Shown piece after piece: positions 22,993-34,927 of a stretch of DNA of 64,000 nt. The position numbers and the translations under genes were made by a program. Each line of letters begins with the position of its first letter. Position 1 is the first letter of the stretch. Source of the stretch: Tulasnella sp. 424 (Eukaryota; Basidiomycota; Agaricomycetes; Cantharellales; Tulasnellaceae); contig WSUB01000175.1 in NCBI GenBank assembly GCA_019633425.1, forward strand, positions 1 to 64,000, given 5' to 3'. The notes under the pieces were generated by a model. It ran no database searches. It was not told the DNA's origin and was given only the letters and a program-made list of their open reading frames with translations.

Positions 22993-24724
22993 TTACGAGT
23001 CGTCGCTAGTTTTCTTGGACCATCTGCGCGAAGTAGCGGATCATTATTAGTAATGTGTGCCAAAGAAAGATGCTCCTGTTTGGCACTCACTCGAAGAGCC
23101 AATCCTTCCACTCGTTCCAATCATTCTGGTTCTGCGTCTTGTCGACACCTTCCTTGTTCCTCGGGCTTAATACATCATCCAAAACGTGGATAGCACCATT
23201 CTGCGCGGCATTGTCCCAGTTCTTCACGTACAAGCCATGAGCTTGGACTTCGACGTTGTACTGCTTTGATCCAGGCAATTTGTTCTCCACCTTCTTGACA
23301 TGGACTGGCAACTTTTGACCGGTCAAGCTGCGGAACTGATAGTCCCATTCGAAGCCCAAATTGTCGTCGTACTTGACTACAAAGTCGCTTTCGTCATCGT
23401 CATCCCCGTGGACGCGGCCATACCACTCGGAGAAGACGAGACGGTCGGGGATGGTGTGGAATGCGAGCAGCTTGCGAAGGGCCGTCTCGCCGAATGGAGA
23501 GAAGAGGAACATTTGGAGGTCTTGAGGGAGTTGACTCCAGGCGGCGTTGGTAGGTGCAAAGAACGTGGTCGCAGGGAATCCCTATTTCCGATGAAGATTC
23601 AGCGAACCTGGTACGATGGTCGGTGAACGCGACGCGGACAAACCTTGCCATGACGATCGTTCTGGTGCTTCTTGTTCCATTCTTTGCCAAAGTTGCTGTT
23701 GAACTGATACCTGTCTTGGAGGGCAATCTTTTCGAGAGCGGCAAGCTGTACCACACCAAATCAATCTTCAGGTGAGAATTGACTGCGCGGGTCAAATGGG
23801 GTGCCTGTACGTACTGTGGTAGAGAATTCGTTTGGCCTGATGAAGAGCGTATCGGTGATGTCTTGAGGCAAGAAGAGAGGCCAGTCGAGCTTGTGAATGA
23901 TACCTGTTCGGCAGATGAAAAGGATTGTCAGAAACCTCTGAAAATCGCCTCCATCGCTCTCCTTACCGTTGACAGCCCGGATGTCGCTCTGGGTAATGAC
24001 GGCGTAGTTGTTCAAGGTGACCTTCCAGGGCGGCAAAGTGCTGCTCTCAACCTTGATACGACGTCTGTTGCCACCAAAGCTGCCATCCTCGGCGTGCAAT
24101 TCGGTAGCGTAGGTGGAGTTTCGACCGAACTGCTGGTACTCGATTGCTTGAGGCAAAGTGGCGTACTGGAGAGAGTCATGAATGTAGTGTTTGATCCATT
24201 CTTCTTTCTTGTCGTCGTTGTCAGGCTTGTTGAGGATGGCGCCGTAATGGGATTCGTGGCCGTGTCGGACCTTGTCGAGGGCTTCGTTGTTGGGTGCGAA
24301 GAAGGTCAAGCTAGCGGCCAATACACGACGTTAGTATCGCTCGAATAAGCCTTTCGACACGGAAGATATACTCTTACCCTAGCTCTTTGTCGTCGAGTCT
24401 CTTGACATACTTCTCGTCGCGTTTGATGATCTTGACAAGCTCGCTGAATCTGAAGTCCCACACCCGCAGACGGTCAGTAACGCGTCAGGTACCCGGACTT
24501 CAGAGCACTTACTCGTCACGATCGTTCAAGACATCCCAGATGGTCTTCTTCTCGTCAGAGCCACCGTATGAAGGGACGACCAGTTGGTCGGGTTTGATGG
24601 GTGTGCTGCCCTCAAACCACTCGATGGACTTGACAATGGCAGAGCTCCATCTGACCAACGCGTCACCACAAGGTGCAGCGAGGACGGTGGCGGGGAGAAG
24701 AGCGGCGACGAGAGCGAGACGCAT
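22993..24724 (-). CDS. Secreted two-domain fasciclin (FAS1) protein, copy 2
   Basis: This is a near-identical paralogue of the copy at 19805-21537 with the same exon layout and signal peptide MRLALVAALLPATVLAAP (start at 24724). Both FAS1 domains are complete: LTFFAPNNEALDKV, then TTFFAPTNAAWSQ and GAIHVLDDVL. The last exon reads EWSKKTSDDS against EWTKNTSDES in copy 1. Differences are mostly conservative substitutions, for example NWDNAAQ for KSDNPAQ near the end. No premature stop or lost splice site was seen, so both copies look functional. It lies immediately upstream of copy 1 in transcription order (both minus). Confidence 0.85.
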
Positions 24725-26580
24725 GATGAGAAGAGACTTGAAGCGGGGAAGGAGATCAAGGCTCTGAAGTGTTCATCTAGGTTTGTGCCACGGCCATTTT
24801 ATAGAATTTGGGGAGGTTTGGGATTAAATATGTTTTGGCAATTGTATGACGGTGTATGACGGAGGGGGTGAGCGCACGGTCACCCTTTCCGTTCAACGAA
24901 AAGGGCCGCCGAGGATCGGAGTTGTAAGAGGAAAGCCGTTGATTATGTCATCGATCACCTGCAATGAACACATAACTTGCAGATCCCACTCCACCGTTGC
25001 GCCATTGTATGATACCGAACCATCCAGCCAATGGCCAGACAGTTTCAACTTCGCAGTCCGTTAGCATTGCACACGCGTCTGCTGCGAGTCCAGGCTTCTC
25101 TATAATCTCAGTGCACGATCGCAATACGCACGTTTTCCTCTAAATTTCAAAGTTACCAACGTTCTGGCCTTCACATCCTATAATTAAATATAATTAGATT
25201 ATGAATTGTCCTTAGTGCGTGTGTGAATGGAAACAAAAGAAATCTGCTGGATGACGGCACTATCCTAGACCGGGCGGCACCGAAGGTCTGAAAGATCACG
25301 CAAGCGCGGAAGAACAGCGAAGATATCCACAAGTCGCAGTAAAAATGGATTGATAGAATGTGAAAGGGAGTCTCGGCTATGGCACTGGTTAAAGGAACCG
25401 TCGACGAAGCGGTACTCGCGAGGTGCTTCTGAGAGGTCAGATGCTCCACTCCAACTCGGAGCATGCATAGTTATCCCCAAATCACGTCGTATGGAAGGTG
25501 CAGAAGTAGGGATCCTATAGCCTCGGCCCCGCTTATCGTATATACTGCTCGTCGATTTGGTTTTCTCCGAACTCCACCACGTTGGTTGCAGTCGGGCTTG
25601 GGTCTTGCAACTGTAACTCCGTAACACTAAGTTAACCTCGATATAGCTAATTAACCCTCATAAACTAGATTCAGAAGCTGGTCTCTCAGTCTTAAGGTGC
25701 TTCTTTGTACACGTGATAGCGTTGAATCCAGGTCCCCGCACGCTGCCGGTCATGCGCATGGGCCCGTGAGCGAGCACGAAGAGGAAGGTCGCCAGATGGA
25801 CGAGTTTTCTCTAGGTCGATGGATTTCGTGGATGGCGCCTGAACCTATCTAAACCAATCATGGAACATAACGATCTAAGCGGACTTGGTTGCGGCTATCG
25901 TACCTTTCTGAACTATCAGCATGCGCCTGCGACGTTAGACGTCTCACCACACGGTAGAAATACCCTACACATAATATTCCAAGCCGCCCTAACAAGCCTA
26001 TTGTTTTCTCCATGGCGATGAAGAAGGGCAATCGTATCATACTTGGGCTCGGCTGAGGGCTGCTTACATCATCACACCCCTATCCCAGTGCGGCATTCAT
26101 CGTTAGATCAAAACTGGTGAATATTTTATGCTACACTACGTTCGTTTATAACCAAAAAAGGAAGTCCATATCGTCAAGACGACTCAAAGTGTCACAAGGC
26201 GAACGGGCGGGTCTATCCAAAAAGGGGAAGACAAGCCGGGACAACGAGAACACTGAACGGAAACGGATGGACGGGAGAAGGAACAATGGAAGCGGATAAG
26301 ACAGGGTGAAGATGGCAACAGGCGCGGAAGAAGAGTAGATCGTGAATAAAAAGACGACAAAAAGGGATATCGTTCGCAAAGAAATGGGGTGGAGGTATCA
26401 TATCTAGCATAGGGAAGCGTCCCGAAAAAATCATTCAAAAATGGGAAAAGAACCGCATGAAGAGTTCTCTGAAAGGTCCGAGTCCAAGGGCACTGCAAGC
26501 CCAGTACGAACGTTCCAGATAACTAATGTTCTGGTATTCCGTCCCACGAAATCGTCCACAGTCCGTAGAGAAGAGTCCTT
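24725..26580. promoter_or_regulatory. Promoter of fasciclin copy 2; 3' flank of GH9 copy 1
   Basis: The left 1.4 kb is the duplicated fasciclin upstream region, ending at about 26144. 26145-26261 is unique. From about 26262 the GH9 duplication begins. No further gene was recognised. Confidence 0.45.
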
Positions 26581-28976
26581 TTAAGCCAAGATAGCCGCGA
26601 TGGCACCAGCCAAAGCAGCACCAACTCCCCATCCAACGACCTGGCGTCCCGTCGCAGCAGCATTAGCCTTGTTACCCGAACTGGAGTTCGATCCGCTGCT
26701 GTTGCTGTTCGAACCCGTGTTGCTCGTGGTGCAGTTGGTGTTGCATGTATGGTAGCAGTCGTTGTCGCCCCAGTTGGGGAAGTTGCTCGCGTTGGGGTGA
26801 GACCAGCCGAGATCAAGACCGCAGTCGGTGAAAGCCTTGAAGTTGGATTTGCCGTAGTAGTCGATGAGGGCGGCGTTGAGACCGGTGAAGGCGGCGTTGT
26901 AGTCTTGCGTGACCTCTGTTCGGGGTAAAGAAAGTGATTTCAATCAGCTCGATTCGCTCTGAAGTTTTCTTCGATAATCACGTACCGGTATACTCGTAGT
27001 TGGCGCGGTTATCTTTGAAGGTATCGTCCCAAGCCGGACCGCCCTCAAGAGCTCCGTACAAGATGAACCTGTTGGTCGTGTTGCTGTTCAAGAAATCGTC
27101 TCCTTGGATGCTGTTGTCCTGGCCTCGGAGCGGGTAGTCGATGAAGCTGTTATAGCTCGATTTGTGGTATGGTCGAATGGGGGAGCCTTCGCCAAAGCCG
27201 ACGACCCAGGAACGACCGCAATCACCGAGACTGTAGTTGATTTGCTGAGCGGCCATGCTAATGGCTTTGGTCGAGTTGGTTTGGTCATATCCGGCCGTCT
27301 TGGCGTACACCATCATGATGAACCCAATGTTGGCCCCATAGGAGAGCGAACCCCAGCTGTCGGCGAAGATGAGACCTTTGGCGGTTTGCTTGACGGATCC
27401 TCCGGGGAAGAAGTTCTATATGATGCATAAACTCCATGAGACACCCAGCCCCAGAAGAAATGGTAAAGAGCCCCAAGCACGTACAGCCATGAACGATTCG
27501 ACTCCGGCTTTGTAAGTGTCATTCTTGGTCACGGAATACAGAAGCGCGTTTACACCAGGCAGCTTCTCGTCCCAAGAGTACTATACATCGGCCAAGCACA
27601 AGCAGTTAGTCCCGTTTTCTCGAGCCTCCTTAGCCACGGACGCGTACCTCGGAATTATGGTCCGAAGCCTTGGCCCTCCAGGAATCTGCCACCGTCCGGT
27701 ACGACTCGTCCTGGGTGGCAACATACAACCATGCGGCACCCCACGCCAACTCATCGTAGTAAATCGAACTTGGATACCACTGCTTGACGGTCGCCATGTT
27801 AGGGTCGGTCGAGTTCTGATACGATCCCAAGTGGGTGGTCGCCCGGTTATACAAGTCCTTGGCGTGATCCAAGAGCTTGGCCGAGTAATCCGGGTCCGAG
27901 TCCTTGAAGATGACCGAAGAGGCGGCCATCGTGGCAGCGGTTTCGCCAAGGATTTCGGACGAAGGGTTTGTAGAGTTGATGTACGAGAGACCTGCGGGAT
28001 GCATGATTTTGTTTGGCACCCACATTTCGTATTCCTCGGGCTGTGAGTGGCGAATGGCTCCAAGTCAGCTTGTCTCCCCAACATTGGGATCCACCTGTGG
28101 CACTTACAGGACCGAAGTAACCAAAGTCGATATCGGTGCTTCCAACAGCACTAACACCAAACTAAAATTGGGAAGAGGGTCAATATTTGTGATTGTTGCT
28201 GCGAACGCGCACAGCCTTGATTCCGGGAAACTCCACGAACCTGTCCAACGAAGTTCTCGGGAGAGCTGATGCAGTTAACGAGGTAATCGACACCCCACTG
28301 AATGGATCGATGTATTTCGCATAGCCCACAGCCTGGTCAGCCAAGGTACGCCAAGGTACAGGGCGCAGCACAAACGAACCTTGACACCCTCCTTGGCTTC
28401 CTCCAGTTCGTTCACGGAAGCCATGGCATCGCCCCACGCGTAAACGTTCCAAGCGAGTTGAGTGACGGTGAATGCGAGTGGAAGACCCCATTTCTGTTCG
28501 AAGGAACTTTCCGTAAGCGGCTGGCGGCGCAGTACTTGGGACCGTTCAGACATACCATGGTATTGGCAGCTTCGTAGTACCCTCCGGAAAGGTCTTCCCC
28601 GTTGGGACCAGTGCAGATGAAGCAAGAGTCTCCTCGCCAAGCTAGACGGCGGTTAGGACCGAGCTTTCCCGATCGCTGAGAGTGGTAGAAGAGAAGGGAC
28701 TGGAAACGTAACCAAGGCGGAAAAAAATTAGTCCCGTCCCGATATACTCGACGATCAACCCCGCAAAAAGCGCGACGAGCTCGAACAGACGCGTACCTTG
28801 TGCAAGACCTCGGCATAGTCGTATTTTGCGGTTGCGGGTAGAGTATACGGAACAGTTGAATTCGCGAGATTTGGCGGGTCCTTTTCAGCATCTGCTCCGT
28901 TGACACCAGACATTGGTGCCGTGGCGAAGAGCTGGATGAGCAGCGAGCCCACAGCTGGAACATATCGTGCCTTCAT
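26581..28976 (-). CDS. GH9-family glycosidase (endoglucanase type), secreted, GPI-type tail, copy 1
   Basis: The start at 28976 gives MKARYVPAVGSLLIQLFATA, a signal peptide. The catalytic domain runs from YDYAEVLHK through RLAWRGDSC, DLSGGYYEAANTM, QLAWNVYAW, DIDFGYFGPPEEYEMWVP, EILGETAAT, YYDELAWGAAWLYVAT, QQINYSLGDCGRSWVVGFG and RPYHKSSYNSFIDYPLRG. It ends with GH9 signature 2, FKDNRANYEYTEVTQDYNA, which holds the expected acid Glu. The tail is Ser/Asn-rich, then ATGRQVVGWGVGAALAGAIA, a GPI-anchor signal. GH9 enzymes normally cut beta-1,4-glucans. Oddly, the usual DAGD site (two Asp, one the catalytic base) is EAAN here. About eight introns; stop TAA at 26581. Confidence 0.87.
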
Positions 28977-30055
28977 TGTGTATGAGAGGGATGAGGAGGT
29001 CGTAAACGGATGTGAGGAGGGGAGGAGGGGGGAGAAGGGGGGAGGAAGACGAAGGGCAACGGAAAAAGATGGTGAGAGCTCGTTTTAAGGAATGAAACTG
29101 AGCGACGGGATTTGATGCCTTCAGGGTCCTCCTTTCTCTTCGTCTCCGTCCGTCGCTTGCGATCTCTTGCGTTACCTCGAGGCTTGTCACGAAACGGGCC
29201 GCCGCGCCAAGAGACCCTGAATGTCGTTACCTGCCAAGCATTCTCATTGGTTCCTGACTTTCTCCGTTGTCTGCAAGTGATGTCATTCCGTGACATCCCA
29301 TCGGCATACCGAAGCATAGCCCGTCTGCGGCAGAAGCCCAGAAGAGCAAAAATGTCTGCCAAGTGAGTAATGTGTACTCAGATATCAGCGTCAACAGATC
29401 CTTTCTGTGAGAGGGATCGATTCCAAGTCATGGGGGAAAGGGACTGGTCCCGTAAATAGTGCAAGCCACGAGTTTGCAACACGTTACTGTCCGTGCTTTC
29501 TGTCAACTCTTCATCAGATCTTTCATTTTTTGTTGGCAACGTTGTTCTTCAGCTATTTATACGCTTATGTCCTTGGCCTTCTCTCGGCTCCCTCCCTTGT
29601 TGCCAGCTGCCGAATTCCATCAAGGAGATACCCGAAGCAACGCACGTTGTCCGAGTTATCCGATGAGGCCTCAAGCCACACCGACACAATGCCTCGAGCC
29701 TCGAGGCGTAGTAGGAGGGTCAACAGTGGATAAGATTCTCCTCCCCATGCACATTTTCCATTCCGGGCAATTTCAAATGGTCATCCTGCGTGGGTTCACA
29801 AGTAACCGGAGGGCACAAACGTCAAACTTGCATAAAAAGCACCCATCACTGCTCCCGAATAAAACCATCGAACCAAACTCACTTCGATTCACTTCCCTTT
29901 TAGCACAATCGATAAACGTGTTGAGACTTCTATGTGCTGCGCAGTTCTCGCGCATCAAGGAGCGATGTCGAGAATTCCAGTGGATTCCTTCGCAGATTAC
30001 CTGTGTGTTCAACGGGTGCTAATGATACCGATAGGAGGTCGTAAAAAGATGACGA
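28977..30055. promoter_or_regulatory. Upstream region of GH9 copy 1
   Basis: This is a gene-free 1.1-kb stretch between the GH9 start and the stop of the fyv10 relic. On the coding strand the first 100 bases are very pyrimidine-rich (purine-rich on plus, 29010-29060). It has a parallel copy at 33803-34927. No RNA gene was seen. Confidence 0.5.
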
Positions 30056-31076
30056 CTACGTGATGTAAACCTTCCGGAGCATTTTGAAATCGCAACTGAA
30101 ACCGGAGCGAGGACAAGTAACCTGGCCATCGTTCCTTGACGCCATCTCTTTGAGTCCTTGTATAAAAGGAGAGAGGGTCCGACAGATTTTAGCCATGCTC
30201 ACTGAACCCAATCCACCCCCCACGATCCGTTCGAAGTTCCGCTTGAACCTGATCCGCTGAGTCAGCGGCCACGAGAACACTCACCTCGCGTCATGTGACA
30301 CACCAAGAGCTCGAAAAGGACGACCATCGCATGGACTGGGGTGAAGGGCAAGGAGCCAAGGGCGTCCGTGTGACGCCAACTAGTTTCAGTGACCGATTCA
30401 CCTGAGGCGCGCGACGCCAAACCGCCCAACCCGCATTCGTCGAGTACACAAACCCATTCGGGAACGCCATCGGCGGGTTATTCTCATCCAGAATGTCTCC
30501 GCTAATCCGGCACACGATAGTCGAATTCACATGATGGCTCATAGGGACGCTCTTGGCCAACTGTCCCAGTCCTTTAGAATCGCACGTCGGGCAGTCGATG
30601 TTGGTGCAGTCGCCGTCCGAGCATGCCGGCAGTTTCAGCGAGGCAAGTCCAGCGTACAGTGCAAGGTGGAGCAGAGGTTCGGTCGGACCGTCGGGAGGCT
30701 GTAGAGATTGAAGGCAACGGTTCGGAAGGAGTTGACGAGCGTTTCCCAGCAAGAGGGATCGTATAGTCGCTGTTCGGCTCAACGGCAGCGACCTCGCATC
30801 TCGCGACAAATCGAAGACATAAAGCCTACCTTGTAACGTGCCAGCGGTGTATCCGGCCCACAGGCGAGAAGTCCCATGCAGTGCGTAACTTCCTTGGCGT
30901 GACTCTCTAGATACGAGGTGAAGTGTTTCCGGCTATAGGCCATCGCTTCGCTAGTCTTACGACTTCTCGCCAGTTCTATAAACTCTTGGAGTCTCAGGTA
31001 GAATTCCAGAGTGGTCTGTGGTCGTCGGAGAGTTGTTAATACAGCTACGATTTAAGCGCTCGGTAAGCGACCTACC
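30056..31076 (-). pseudogene. Truncated fyv10/gid9 relic (3' exons only)
   Basis: It matches the last three exons of the intact gene at 34928-36536 but starts abruptly at 31076, at an intron boundary, so all upstream exons (CTLH region) are missing. The zinc-binding end is still readable: NIDCPTCDSKGLGQLAKSVP, ISGDILDENNPPMAFPNGF, and the last exon with DGQVTCPRSGFSCDFKMLR, stop at 30056. An 8-nt insertion near 30683-30700 relative to the intact copy shifts the frame. The last intron is enlarged by 198 nt. It is a by-product of the GH9 duplication and not expected to encode a working protein. Confidence 0.88.
30189..30386. other. 198-nt segment present only in the relic's last intron
   Basis: The intact gene has about 82 nt in this intron; the relic carries 198 nt more, between flanks cagatt and cagtgacc. 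The segment contains a perfect palindrome with single-base centre, ccgctgagtcagcgg (30254-30268), holding an AP-1-like TGAGTCA. No clear target-site duplication or terminal inverted repeat was seen, so it could be an insertion or some other rearrangement. Confidence 0.6.
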
Positions 31077-31401
31077 AACGGATGGACGGAGAAGGAACAA
31101 TGGGAGCGGATAAAGACAGGGTGAAAAAGATGGCAACAGGCGCAGAAGAACAGTAGATCGTGAATAAAAAGACGACAAAAGGGATATCGTTCGCAAAGAA
31201 ATGGGGGGTTGAGGTATCATATCTAGCATGGGGAAGCGTCCTGAAAGAAAAATCATTCAAAAATGGAAAAGAACCGCATAAAGAGTTCTCTGAAAGGTCC
31301 GAGTCCAAGGGCACTGCAAGCCCAGTACGAACGTTCCAGATAACTAATGTTCTGGGATTCTGTCCCACGAAAACGTTCACAGTCCGTAGAGAAGAGTCCT
31401 T
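31077..31401. other. 3' flank of GH9 copy 2
   Basis: This is the start of duplication unit 2 and is parallel to 26262-26580. It is the terminator side of GH9 copy 2. No separate gene. Confidence 0.5.
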
Positions 31402-33802
31402 TTAAGCCAAGACAGCCGCGATGGCACCAGCCAAAGCAGCACCAACTCCCCATCCGACGACCTGGCGTCCAGTCACAGCAGCATTGGACTTGCTACCCGA
31501 GCTCGAGGTGGAGTTCGATCCACTGCTGTTGCTGTTTGAACCCGTGTTGCTCGCGGTGCAGTTGGTGTTGCAGGTATGGTAGCAGTCGTTGTCGCCCCAG
31601 TTAGGGAAGTTGCTCGCGTTGGGATGAGACCAGCCGAGATCAAGACCGCAGTCGGTGAAAGCCTTAAAGTTAGATTTGCCATAGTAGTCAATGAAGGCCG
31701 CGTTGAGACCGGTGAAGGCCGCGTTGTAGTCTTGGGTGACCTCTGTTCGGGTAAAGGAAAGGGATTTCAATCAGCTCGACTTGCTCCAAAAGTTTTTCTT
31801 CGATAATCACGTACCGGTATACTCGTAGTTGGCGCGGTTATCCTTGAAGGTATCGTCCCAAGCCGGACCTCCTTCAAGAGCTCCGTACAAGATGAACCTG
31901 TTGGTCGTGTTGCTGTTCAAGAAATCGTCTCCTTGGGCGCCGTTGTCCTGGCCTCGGAGCGGGTAGTCGATGAAGCTGTTATAGCTCGATTTGTGGTATG
32001 GTCGGATGGGAGAGCCTTCGCCAAAGCCGACGACCCAGGAACGACCGCAATCACCGAGAGCGTAGTTGATTTGCTGAGCGGCCATGGTAATGGCTTGGGT
32101 CGAGTTCTTTTGGTCATATCCGAGCGTCTTGGCGTAAACCATCATGATGAACCCAATGTTGGCAGCGTAGGAGAGCGAACCCCAGCTATCGGCGAAGATG
32201 AGACCTTTGGCGGTTTGCTTGACGGATCCTCCGGGGAAGAAGTTCTATATGATGCATAAACCCCATGAGAAACCAGCCCCAGAAGAAATGGTGAAAAACA
32301 CAAGCTGCAGGTACGTACAGCCATGAACGATTCGACTCCGGCTTTGTAGGTGTCATTCTTGGTCACGGAATACAGAAGCGCGTTTGTACCAGGCAGCTTC
32401 TCGTCCCAAGAGTACTATACGTCGCCCAAACACATGCATTAGTCCCGTTTTCGCGAGACTGCAGAGCGAAGGATGCGTACCTCGTCATTATGATCCGAAG
32501 CGTTGCCCCTCCACTTATCTGCCAGCTGTCGGTACGACTCGTCCTGGGTGGCAACGTACAACCACGCGGCACCCCACGCCAACTCATCGTAGTACATCGA
32601 ACTTGGATACCATTGCTTGACGGTCGCCATGTTAGGGTCGGTCGATTGCTGATACGATCCCAAGTGGGTGGTCGCCCGGTTATACAAGTCCTTGGAGTGA
32701 TCCAAGAGCTTGGCGGAGTAATCCGAGTCCGAGTCCTTGAAGATGACCGAAGCAGCGGCCAACGTGGCAGCGGTTTCGCCAAGGATTTCGGACGAAGGGT
32801 TCGTCGAGTTGATGTACGAGAGACCTGCGGGATGCATGATTTTGTCTGGCACCCACATTTCGTATTCCTCGGGCTGTGAGTGGCGAATGGCTCCAAGTCA
32901 GCTCATCTCCCCAACTTTAGGATCCACTTGTGGCACTTACAGGACCGAAGTAACCAAAGTCGATATCGGTGCTTCCAACAGCACTAACACCAAACTGAAT
33001 TCGGGAGGAGGCCAATGGTTGTGAGTATTATTGTTGCGCGCGCAGCCTGATTCTGGGAAACTCCACGAACCTGTCCAACGAAGTTCTCGGGAGAACTGAT
33101 GCAGTTAACGAGGTAATCGACACCCCACTAAATGGATCGATGTATTTCGCATATTCCGCAGCATTGTCAGCCGAAGTACGCCAAGGGATTGGGCGAAAGC
33201 ACAAGCGCACCTTGACACCTTCCTTGGCCTCCTCTAGTTCGTTCACGGCAGATAAGGCATCGCTCCACGCGTAAACGTTCCAAGCAAGTTGAGTGACGGT
33301 GAATGCGAGCGGAAGACCCCATTTCTGTCCAATGAACTTTCTGTGAGTGCCTGACGACGCGGTGCTTTGGGGAAAGGTTTCAGACGTACCATGGTATTGG
33401 CAGCTTCGTAGTACCCTCCGGAAAGGTCTTCCCCGTTGGGACCCGAGCAGATGAAGCAAGAGTCTCCTCGCCAAGCTAGACGGCGGTTAGGACCGAGCTT
33501 TCCCGATCGCTGAGCGTGGTAGAAGATAAGGGACTGGAAACGTAACCAAGGCGGGAAAAATTAGTCCCGTCCCGATATACTTACTCGACGATCAACCGCG
33601 ACGAGCTGGAACAGACGCGTACCTTGTGCAAGACCTCTGCATAGTCGTATTTTGCAGTTGCGGGCAGAGAATACGAAACAGTTGAATTAGCGAGATTTGG
33701 GGGGTCCGTTTCAGCATCTGCTCCGTTGACACCAGACATTGGTGCCGTCGCGAAGAGCTGGATGAGCAGCGAGCCCACAGCTGGAATATATCGTGCCTTC
33801 AT
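31402..33802 (-). CDS. GH9-family glycosidase (endoglucanase type), secreted, GPI-type tail, copy 2
   Basis: This is a paralogue of the gene at 26581-28976 with the same exon layout, signal peptide MKARYIPAVGSLLIQLFATA (start 33802) and GPI-type tail. The same active-site variant occurs: GGYYEAANTM instead of the family's DAGD-type motif. The signature FKDNRANYEYTEVTQDYNA is unchanged. Differences include YAWSDALSAVNE for YAWGDAMASVNE, SLGDCG to ALGDCG, and a two-residue longer Ser/Thr linker. No disabling mutation was seen. It lies 5' of copy 1 on the coding strand with the fyv10 relic between them. Confidence 0.87.
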
Positions 33803-34927
33803 TGCGGATGAGAGAGATGAGGGAGTCGTAAACGGATGTGAGGTTCGTAGAGGGGAGGAGGAGGGAGGGAGGAGGGGAGAGGACGACGACGAAGAGCAAC
33901 GGAAAAAGATGTTGAGAGCTCCTTTTAAGGAATGAAACTCAGCGACGGGATTTGATGCCTTTTAGGTCCTCCTTTCTGTTCGTCTCTGTTCGTCTCTTCG
34001 CGATCTCTTTGCGTTACCTCGAGTTGTCACGGAACGGCTTGCCGCGCCTATAAATAGTCGTGACCTGCTAAGCATTCTCATTGGGTCCTGACTTTCTCCG
34101 TTGTCTGCAGGTGATGTCATCCGTGACATCCATCGGCATACCGATGCCCAGCCCGTCTGCGGTAGAAGCCCAGATCGGCAAAGAAATGTCTGCCAGCGTA
34201 CTCATATCAGCGTCAAGGTATCATTTTGTGAGAGGGATCCTAGGTCATGGGGAGGGACTGGTCCTGTAAATAGCCAAGCCACGAGTTTGCAACACGCTAC
34301 TGTTCGTTCTTTCTGTCAACTCTTCATCATATCTTTCATTTTTGTTGGCAACGTTGTTCTTCAAGCTATTTATACGCCTATGTCCTTGGTCTTCTCTCGG
34401 CAGGACTCTTCTCTCCTCTGTTGCCAACTGCCGAATTCCATCAAGGAGATACCCGAAGCAACGCACGCTGTCCGAGATATCCGATGGAGGCCTCAAGCCA
34501 CACCGACACAATGCCTCGAGCCTCGGGGCGTGGTAGGAGGGTCAACAATGGATAAGATTCTCTCCCCCCATGCACATATTCCATTCCGGGCAATTTCAAA
34601 TGGTTCTCCTTGCGTGGGTTAACAAGTAACCGGAGGGCACAAACGTCAAACTTGCATAAAAAGCACCCATCACTGCTCCCGAATAAAACCATCGAACCAA
34701 ACTCACTTCCATTCACTTCCTTTTTAGCACAATCGATAAACGTGTCGAGACTTCTATGTGCTGCGCAATTCTCGCGTATCAAGGATCACTCAATAGCGAT
34801 GTCGAGATTCCAGTGGATTCTTTCGCAGATTACATGTGTGTTAACGTTCAACGGGTGCTAATGATACAGATAGGAGGTCGTAAAATGGCCGTGAAAGATG
34901 ATAATGACAGCGAAGAGAAGATGACGA
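33803..34927. promoter_or_regulatory. Upstream region of GH9 copy 2
   Basis: This is the gene-free parallel of 28977-30055, between the GH9 start and the fyv10 stop. It shares the purine-rich block (33840-33890 on plus) and the block at 34440-34760. No RNA gene or distinct control site was recognised. Confidence 0.5.

Larger units (their letters stand above)
19742..26144. repeat. Tandem segmental duplication, two units of about 3.19 kb (fasciclin genes)
   Basis: Unit 1 is about 19742-22945 and unit 2 about 22930-26144. They align through coding, intron and flanking DNA at an almost constant offset: 19805 with 22993, 21537 with 24724, 22011 with about 25194. A short A/T-rich sequence, aatattttatactacactac at 22921 and a near copy at 26120, marks both right ends, so a repeat sits at the junction. 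Coding parts are more similar than the far flanks, which carry indels. Orientation is direct (head to tail). Confidence 0.9.

Noticed and set aside
23779..24348. 189-residue plus-strand open frame over fasciclin copy 2 (parallel shorter one in copy 1)
   Set aside because: It lies antisense to FAS1 exons and crosses introns. The frame is broken in copy 1, so it is a shadow of the coding strand.
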